A stretch of DNA of 24,933 nt from a virus: IMG/VR virus record IMGVR_UViG_3300027796_000297, positions 1-24,933 of that record. The stretch is one strand, 5' to 3'. A program made the position numbers and the translations under genes. Shown here in pieces: positions 20,816-24,933 of the stretch. The notes under the pieces were generated by a model. It was not told where the DNA came from and searched no databases. It saw only the letters and a list, made by a program, of their open reading frames with translations. Each line of letters starts with the position of its first letter. Position 1 is the first letter of the stretch.

Positions 20816-22546
20816 TTACGCGGCGGCGGCGGCGGCGGCGGCGGCGCCGGAATAGGGCACGACCGCGATGGACACAGGGATGAAATTGACGGGGACCACC
20901 GGCGAGCATTGGAACTGCACGCGCAGCACGTCGCCGTCCAGGGTGGCGGCGATTCCCTTGTAAGCCGGGTTGGCCGCGTCGCCGACGATGACGCCCGGCC
21001 CCTGCGGTTCCGGCCGCGCCAGCTCGCGCAGGGTGGTTTCGGCGATCGACACCGCGCGGGACAGCAGGATCGGCGACCCCTTGGCCCCGCGCAGAACGTC
21101 CAGCGCGTTGCGGACGTTGCGGGCGACGAAATCGGCGGCCACGCCGGTGGACACCTCGACCCGGTTGTAATTGTCGTTCACCAGCCAGGTGGACACCGAC
21201 CGGACCACCTTGAAGCCCGACGGCGTGTCCTCCAGGCACAGGACCCCGGCCTGGATCAGGTCGTCGGTGTCGGTCGGGTTGCGCGGGGTGAACTCCAGCC
21301 CCCGGATCTTCAGGCTTTTGTTGGTCAGCGGCGTGCCGGGGTTGGCCCCGGCGAAGGCCGCCGCGACGATGGCGGCGGTCATGTAGGGCGCGCGCAGAAC
21401 CCGCTTGCCAGCCGCGTCATAGGCGTAATGGCCGGGCCAAACCAGGCTGGTCCGGTCGCTGTTCAGCGCCTTGGGCAGGGTTTGCACCAGGGACAGGCTG
21501 GTGTTGGCGGCGGGGCCGACCAGGCAGCGGCGCTCCATGCGGGCGACGGCGCTCATGTAGGCGCAATGGGCGTCCGCCGCCGCGTGAATCGCCGGATCGC
21601 CGGTCAAGGGCACGATCCATTGGGCGTCGGCGGATTGAAGAACGGCGATGGCGTCGGTCCAATCGGCCATGGTCGGGGCCGGGCTGACGCCGCCGCTCAG
21701 ATAGGTCCAGGGGATGTTGGCCGGGACCGCGCCGACGCCGGGCGGGCGGGTGGCCGTGACATAACCCTCCGCCGTCGAATTCAGCCAATCGACGATGGCC
21801 TGAAGATGGGCGGTGACGGTGACGGGGGCGGATTGGACGTTCTGCGCGGCGAGGCTGTCCAGCCCGTTCAGGGCCGGGCGGTCTTCGGAGCCGGGGACGG
21901 CGGCGGCGGCGAAACCGGGCGTCGCGCCGACGCGGTCGGCAAGCTGGCCAACCGTCAGCCCGTCGGTCAGCTCGATCACCGTGGCCACGCCGTCCACCGT
22001 CAGCGTCACCGCCGCCGGGGCGACGGCCAGCGTCGCCGCCGCGCCCGCGCCGTTGTAACGCACGGTCAGGGCGTCGCGGGCGATGTTGTCGGCGCTGCGG
22101 TAGTCGTCGCCGATCTGGGTGGTGACTTTCTTGCCCTTGGCGGATCCGGCCTCGATCTTGACCTTGATCCGGTTGGCGCCTTGGCCGTAATCGTCGGACA
22201 GCAGGGTGACGACCGTGGCGTCGGCGGCGTCCTTCAGCGCCAGGGCCGCTTGCGTGGCCTGGCCGACGCGCACCGCCACCACCGTCGATGGGGCGTTGGT
22301 TTCCGCCGACGGGTCAAAGGCCGCCAGCACGGCGTCCAGCAGCTCGCCGCCGCGCAAGCTGGCCCGCGCCTCGTCGGGGGCGCCGAATTTCAGGACGGCG
22401 TTGGGCTGGCCGCCGTCGGCCTTGCCGACCAGGGCCAGAATGTTGCCGACCGTCAGCCCCTTGGGCTGCATGGCGGTGTCGTCGATGGTGGACATGGTGG
22501 CCGGCGTGGTCCACAGCCGACCGGAGAAAAACAAACGCGAAGCCAT
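20816..22546 (-). CDS. Contractile tail sheath protein
   Basis: This 576-aa protein is a tail sheath subunit. The C-terminal conserved region is clear: GFKVVRSVSTWL at ~444-455, NRVEVSTGVAADFVARNVRN at ~460-479, and the final VQFQCSPVVPVNFIPVSIAV. The middle contains YMSAVARMERRCLVGPAANT and LVWPGHYAY, usual in sheath domain II. The N-terminus, GLTVGNILALVGKADGGQPN, is followed by a glycine/alanine-rich insertion of ~150 residues (TVRYNGAGAAATLAVAPA), probably an outer decoration domain. The protein ends in nine alanines. GGGAGG precedes ATG 22546 by 8 nt. Its presence shows that the tail is contractile. Confidence 0.93.
   Translation of the reverse strand: MASRLFFSGRLWTTPATMSTIDDTAMQPKGLTVGNILALVGKADGGQPNAVLKFGAPDEARASLRGGELLDAVLAAFDPSAETNAPSTVVAVRVGQATQAALALKDAADATVVTLLSDDYGQGANRIKVKIEAGSAKGKKVTTQIGDDYRSADNIARDALTVRYNGAGAAATLAVAPAAVTLTVDGVATVIELTDGLTVGQLADRVGATPGFAAAAVPGSEDRPALNGLDSLAAQNVQSAPVTVTAHLQAIVDWLNSTAEGYVTATRPPGVGAVPANIPWTYLSGGVSPAPTMADWTDAIAVLQSADAQWIVPLTGDPAIHAAADAHCAYMSAVARMERRCLVGPAANTSLSLVQTLPKALNSDRTSLVWPGHYAYDAAGKRVLRAPYMTAAIVAAAFAGANPGTPLTNKSLKIRGLEFTPRNPTDTDDLIQAGVLCLEDTPSGFKVVRSVSTWLVNDNYNRVEVSTGVAADFVARNVRNALDVLRGAKGSPILLSRAVSIAETTLRELARPEPQGPGVIVGDAANPAYKGIAATLDGDVLRVQFQCSPVVPVNFIPVSIAVVPYSGAAAAAAAAA
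20819..20845 (-). repeat. Trinucleotide GCC repeat coding for the poly-Ala end of the sheath
   Basis: Nine consecutive Ala codons (one GCG, eight GCC) precede the sheath stop at 20816-20818. The tract is a perfect triplet microsatellite for 24 bp. Length changes would keep the frame and only alter the number of terminal alanines, so it is more a slippage product than a switch. Confidence 0.85.
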
Positions 22547-22562
22547 AGCCGCGACCTCCCTG

Positions 22563-22781
22563 TTAGACCGGACGCGCCGCGAAGGCGGCGAGACGGTTGC
22601 TGTAATTGCCTTCCAGATCGACGCGGCGTCCGGCGGACTCCTCGTCCTGGTGGAAGGCGGCGATCAGCTCGACGCGCTTGTCCGTCGCCGAAAAGCGCGC
22701 GCAAAATTCGTCCAGAGTGACGGGGTATTCCGACGCTTCGGCCCCAGCCGCAGCGGTTTTCGTGGTGTCGGTCTTGGCCAT
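22563..22781 (-). CDS. Small protein before the sheath gene
   Basis: This 72-aa protein starts with a TGATG overlap on the terminator-like gene. It has a short Thr/Ala-rich start (MAKTDTTKTAAAGAEASEYP) and a core VTLDEFCARFSATDKRVELI, followed by HQDEESAGRRVDLEGNYSNR. The core looks like a compact helical domain. Small proteins in this place, between terminator and sheath, occur in several contractile phages without known function. The overlap and the 16-bp distance to the sheath, with its own ribosome site, support translation. Confidence 0.65.
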   Translation of the reverse strand: MAKTDTTKTAAAGAEASEYPVTLDEFCARFSATDKRVELIAAFHQDEESAGRRVDLEGNYSNRLAAFAARPV

Positions 22782-23659
22782 CAGGTTGGCTCCATGCCAG
22801 AGGTGAAAAGGGTCGCGTCAACGTCCGTGATCGCGCCGACCGCGTCGCTGACAAGGGTCGGGGCAAGACAGACGAAGCTGCCGGTGGTCAGGAACAGCGG
22901 CCCGTCGGCCCGCGTCAGATCCTCGCCGTCCAGTTGGGTGAAGTCGCAGGCGGACAGGCCATGCGCGGCGAAGACCGGCAGGTTGCCGACGACGACGCGG
23001 CGGATCGCCTGACGAAGCGCCGACCGTTCGTCGGCGTCCCGGCTGGCGCCGACGACGCTGATTTGAACCCGCGACAACCAGCCTTCCGATTCAATCCAAC
23101 CGTCCTCAGGCCACCCACCATCCGGCCAGCCGTCCTCCGGGGCGCGGCGGTCGGCGGCGGGAAGGTCGCCAAGGCCGCGTTCGGCGGGGGCGTCGCTGTC
23201 CAGACGGACCGACAGGCAGGGAAAGGCGATGGTCGGAACCGCCGCCAGCGAGGCCGCAATCACCGGGACCGCGCCGCTTGCCGGGGTCAGCGCGCCGCGC
23301 CCGACCTCCACCGCCAGCCCGGCGGCCAGACGGTCGCGCAGGATCGACGGCGCGTCCGGCCCTTCGCCGCGATAGGTCGCCGCCGCGACGCCGACCGCCG
23401 GGCCGGAGGCGGTCCAGCCCTCCCCCACCCGGTAATAGGCGCGGTAGACATAGGGGACGCCGTTGACCAGGCCCGCGTCGTCCAGCAGGGCGTTGTCGGC
23501 GCACTGGTCGGCGACCCGAACCGCGCCCGGATCGTCGGGGCCGGTGAAGGCGTCGGCGGTTCGCCGCAGCACGCGCCACCAGTCCGCCCCGCGTGGCGGG
23601 GTGATGACGAGGCGCAGGGCGTTGCCGATCGGCAGGGGGTGGATGTGCGTGATGCTCAT
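22781..23659 (-). CDS. Tail terminator-like protein with FnIII-like N-terminus
   Basis: This 292-aa protein lies just upstream of the small pre-sheath gene and the sheath. Residues ~13-95 resemble a fibronectin type III fold (LRLVITPPRGADWWRVLRRT, then DAGLVNGVPYVYRAYYRVGE). Residues ~100-160 and 195-290 look like the alpha/beta fold of terminator/completion proteins (ILRDRLAAGLAVEVG; VQISVVGASRDADERSALRQ; VVVGNLPVFAAHGLSACDFT). Between them sits a Gly-Trp-rich linker with GW at 177, 182, 187 and 193. It should cap the tube and sheath and set the joint with the head, but both the role and the fold are inferred. The start sits 14 bp after the GTCGTGACGG element. Confidence 0.6.
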   Translation of the reverse strand: MSITHIHPLPIGNALRLVITPPRGADWWRVLRRTADAFTGPDDPGAVRVADQCADNALLDDAGLVNGVPYVYRAYYRVGEGWTASGPAVGVAAATYRGEGPDAPSILRDRLAAGLAVEVGRGALTPASGAVPVIAASLAAVPTIAFPCLSVRLDSDAPAERGLGDLPAADRRAPEDGWPDGGWPEDGWIESEGWLSRVQISVVGASRDADERSALRQAIRRVVVGNLPVFAAHGLSACDFTQLDGEDLTRADGPLFLTTGSFVCLAPTLVSDAVGAITDVDATLFTSGMEPT

Positions 23660-23671
23660 GACGGCACGATG

Positions 23672-23681
23672 CCGTCACGAC
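23672..23681 (-). promoter_or_regulatory. GTCGTGACGG element before the terminator-like gene
   Basis: On the - strand GATGGTCGTGACGGCATCG shares its first 14 bases with the copy at 2.07 kb. It lies in a 24-bp gap. Directly overlapping it, GACGGCA (23660-23666) and TGCCGTC (23670-23676) form a 7-bp inverted repeat around CGA, so the start of the next gene could be sequestered in a hairpin. Confidence 0.5.
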
Positions 23682-23683
23682 CA

Positions 23684-23971
23684 TCAGCGGCGCGAGGCGA
23701 ACAGGCCGTCGGTCGGCGGATCGGCGGCGGGCCGGGCCTTGGTCGGCGCGGCGGCGCTCAGGCGCGGCAGAAACTCATACGGGTTGGCGGCGCTGCGGGC
23801 GGGGTTGGCGGCGCAGCGATAGCCCTGGACCCCGCAGGCGCACAGCGCGGCGACCCGGCCCTTGGCCTCCACCCCGCACAGGGCGCAGCGGAACAGGCCC
23901 TCGCGCTCCAACACCCGCCCGATGCCGCAATGGCGGCAGCAATGCGGGGTCAAGGCCCAACCGCCGCTCAC
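23684..23971 (-). CDS. Small zinc-ribbon protein
   Basis: The protein is 95 aa from GTG 23971, overlapping the previous stop as GTGA. It carries CCRHC at 11-15, CALC at 29-32, CACG at 44-47 and C53, enough to bind two zinc ions. The pattern, with GVQGYRCAANPARSAANPYE after the last Cys, recalls conserved phage zinc-ribbon proteins of unknown function. The remainder is Pro/Ala-rich. Its place with a second zinc protein at the head of a late operon fits a regulator, a thought strengthened by Ogr/Delta proteins of P2-like phages, but no Ogr sequence pattern is present. Confidence 0.6.
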   Translation of the reverse strand: MSGGWALTPHCCRHCGIGRVLEREGLFRCALCGVEAKGRVAALCACGVQGYRCAANPARSAANPYEFLPRLSAAAPTKARPAADPPTDGLFASRR

Positions 23972-24504
23972 AGCGCCAACTCCAACTGGCGGGGCGCCGT
24001 GTGGGCGGCGCGGGGGCGGGCCACCAGCGGCGCGGGCGGGCGGGAGAACAGCAGGGCGCCGGTGGCGGCCTTGCCCAGCGTCAGCATCGCTTCGGTCGCC
24101 CCGGTGACGCGGCGCAGGGTGTGGCGGAACAACAGCCCGTCGCGGACGATCAGCACCGTTTCATCATGCAGGACGGCGGTCAATTGCGGCACGCCGCCCT
24201 TGGCGTTGCGCCCCTTCAACACCTCGCGCTCGCGGTTGTAGCAGCTGACGCACAGGCGGCCCTGAATGATCCGCATGGCGCGCCGCCCGCAGCGGGGGCA
24301 GACGCGCTGAAGGGATTCGACGACGGCGGCGGTTTCCGCCTGCGGGCGTCCGGCGTGGGCGGCGCCGACCGGGCAGGCCCGACAATGCCAGCGGCCTTCC
24401 CACGGGTCGGGCCGTTTGCGCTCCGCCGCCCGCCAGGACGCGGCGCAGCTGTCGCGGGAAAGCGTCAAGGCGCGCCGGTCGCACCGGATCAGCGTCAGTT
24501 CCAT
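23968..24504 (-). CDS. Zinc-ribbon protein at the head of the tail operon
   Basis: This 178-aa protein contains CRACPVGAAHAG at 41-52 and a CPRC (69-72) to CVSC (85-88) ribbon followed by YNREREVLKGRNAKG. This phrase (a CPRCG...CVSCYNRERE type) is shared by conserved hypothetical proteins of phages, whose function I do not know. The C-terminal half contains TLGKAATGALLFSRPP and ends LELAL. As the first gene of the run it would be made with the late genes. GGGGCAGG lies just before ATG 24504. It could be a transcription factor for the operon, or an assembly protein; neither is shown. Confidence 0.6.
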   Translation of the reverse strand: MELTLIRCDRRALTLSRDSCAASWRAAERKRPDPWEGRWHCRACPVGAAHAGRPQAETAAVVESLQRVCPRCGRRAMRIIQGRLCVSCYNREREVLKGRNAKGGVPQLTAVLHDETVLIVRDGLLFRHTLRRVTGATEAMLTLGKAATGALLFSRPPAPLVARPRAAHTAPRQLELAL

Positions 24505-24540
24505 GGCCTGCCCCGTCGGTCGTGATGGTTTTCAGTCCTA

Positions 24541-24569
24541 GGAATATCACCCCATCATCCGCCGCGCAA
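24541..24569 (-). promoter_or_regulatory. Candidate promoter of the tail operon
   Basis: On the - strand TTGCGC (24564-24569) and TATTCC (24541-24546) are 17 bp apart and about 36 bp upstream of the first start codon. The match to the sigma-70 consensus is only partial. The position and spacing are right, and AT-rich sequence is otherwise scarce. A phage-specific activator may be needed. Confidence 0.3.
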
Positions 24570-24587
24570 CGCGTTCTGGCTCAAGTC

Positions 24588-24613
24588 CAGGGCGATCCGT
24601 CAGGGCGATCCCG
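24588..24613. repeat. Two-copy 13-bp direct repeat upstream of the tail operon
   Basis: CAGGGCGATCC occurs at 24588-24598 and 24601-24611, a 13-bp period. It lies just upstream of the candidate promoter (-35 at 24564). It could be a regulator site for the operon. The period equals that of the three-copy array at 19.75 kb, but the sequences differ. Confidence 0.5.
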
Positions 24614-24756
24614 CCGCGTCGTAAGCCAACCAGTTCTCGACCCGGCAGCGGGGGCGCGGGGTGTTGGTGCAGCGAGGCGATGAGCGGGTTGGCAGGTGGT
24701 GGTGCGGCCCTGTAGAACGGCTTCTTTTTCTTTTCGTGGACTGGTCAGCGCCCGGC

Positions 24757-24933
24757 ATGCCGAACAAGCACAATGACGACCGTCGCCATCACATTCCGAA
24801 GATGCGGTTTCAGGTGACGAATTGGGCCGCGTACGAAGCCGGCTTGCGTCGGCGCGGCAGTCTGACGCTGTGGGGCGCCGTCCTCAATCGGATGATCGAT
24901 CAAGCACGCCCGAACTCCGTCCGCGCCGCCTGA
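24757..24933 (+). pseudogene. IS5-family transposase remnant with internal deletion
   Basis: A 58-codon frame begins MPNKHNDDRRHHIPKMRFQV and continues TNWAAYEAGLRRRGSLTLW, the beginning of IS5-family transposases. After residue ~39 it jumps to GAVLNRMIDQARPNSVRAA, which resembles the far C-terminal end of the same proteins. The DDE catalytic region is missing, so it cannot transpose by itself. The frame is preserved across the junction. It may be a decayed or internally deleted copy that full-length relatives can still mobilise. It reads to the last base of the window, so the right end cannot be seen. Confidence 0.75.

Larger units (their letters stand above)
24505..24756. other. Non-coding region between tail operon and transposase remnant
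   Basis: About 250 bp without a convincing gene. It contains a degenerate GTCGTGATGG at 24519-24528, which reads on the + strand, opposite to the tail genes, and the candidate promoter at 24541-24569. A 13-bp-period repeat follows (CAGGGCGATCC at 24588 and 24601). The pyrimidine-rich stretch CTTCTTTTTCTTTTCG at 24721-24736 may belong to the end of the insertion element. No terminal inverted repeat can be defined within the window. Confidence 0.4.

Noticed and set aside
20594-22720. A 708-codon + strand frame
   Set aside because: It lies opposite the clearly recognised sheath and tube genes and is a composition artefact.
1-24933. tRNA or rRNA genes and CRISPR arrays
   Set aside because: Reading both strands I found no cloverleaf-like segment with a conserved T-loop and no regularly spaced repeat-spacer array.

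Overview
This GC-rich window looks like part of an alphaproteobacterial mobile replicon: a phage-plasmid, or a plasmid carrying a contractile tail-like particle. The organism is an inference from base composition, codon use and the remnant of an IS5-type transposase at the right edge. No gene names a genus. Nothing in the window encodes a capsid, portal, terminase, integrase or lysis enzyme.

Left part (1-3.9 kb, + strand): a ParA ATPase with an N-terminal Xre-like helix-turn-helix overlaps a ParB. Directly behind parB lies a 20-bp perfect inverted repeat whose arms each hold a 14-bp near-palindrome, placed like the centromere of P1-type partition systems. After about 0.4 kb of non-coding DNA comes a compact replication module: a 34-codon leader ORF with a strong ribosome-binding site, a winged-helix phage replisome-organiser-like protein coupled to it by a GTGA overlap, and a third protein whose start lies 164 bp inside the second gene.

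Right part (24.5 down to 3.9 kb, - strand): one long, nearly gapless run of tail genes in classical contractile-tail order. It starts with two zinc-ribbon proteins. Then come a terminator-like protein with an FnIII-like domain, a small protein, sheath, tube, two overlapping chaperone ORFs that appear to be joined by a +1 frameshift at ACC_TTT_C, and a Pro/Ala-rich protein in the tape-measure position. The run continues with the hub, the spike, an uncharacterised tail protein, a LysM-gp25 fusion, baseplate J, a baseplate I-like protein, two small proteins, a DUF4815 protein, a DPLAQTF protein, small tail-tip proteins, a fibre and a DUF4376 protein. Most junctions are ATGA, GTGA or TGATG overlaps, so the run probably behaves as one operon with translational coupling.

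The tail run is broken by only four gaps of 24 bp or more (23.66, 19.75, 15.64 and 10.84 kb). Every one contains GTCGTGACG in the direction of transcription, and the same word occurs on the + strand before the replication module. The core has dyad symmetry and may be an operator, an internal promoter element or a module-boundary linker. Other leads are a three-copy 13-bp tandem repeat at 19.75 kb, the unconventional tape-measure candidate, the frameshift site, and the absence of head genes. The right edge holds a transposase gene reduced to its first ~39 and last ~19 codons.
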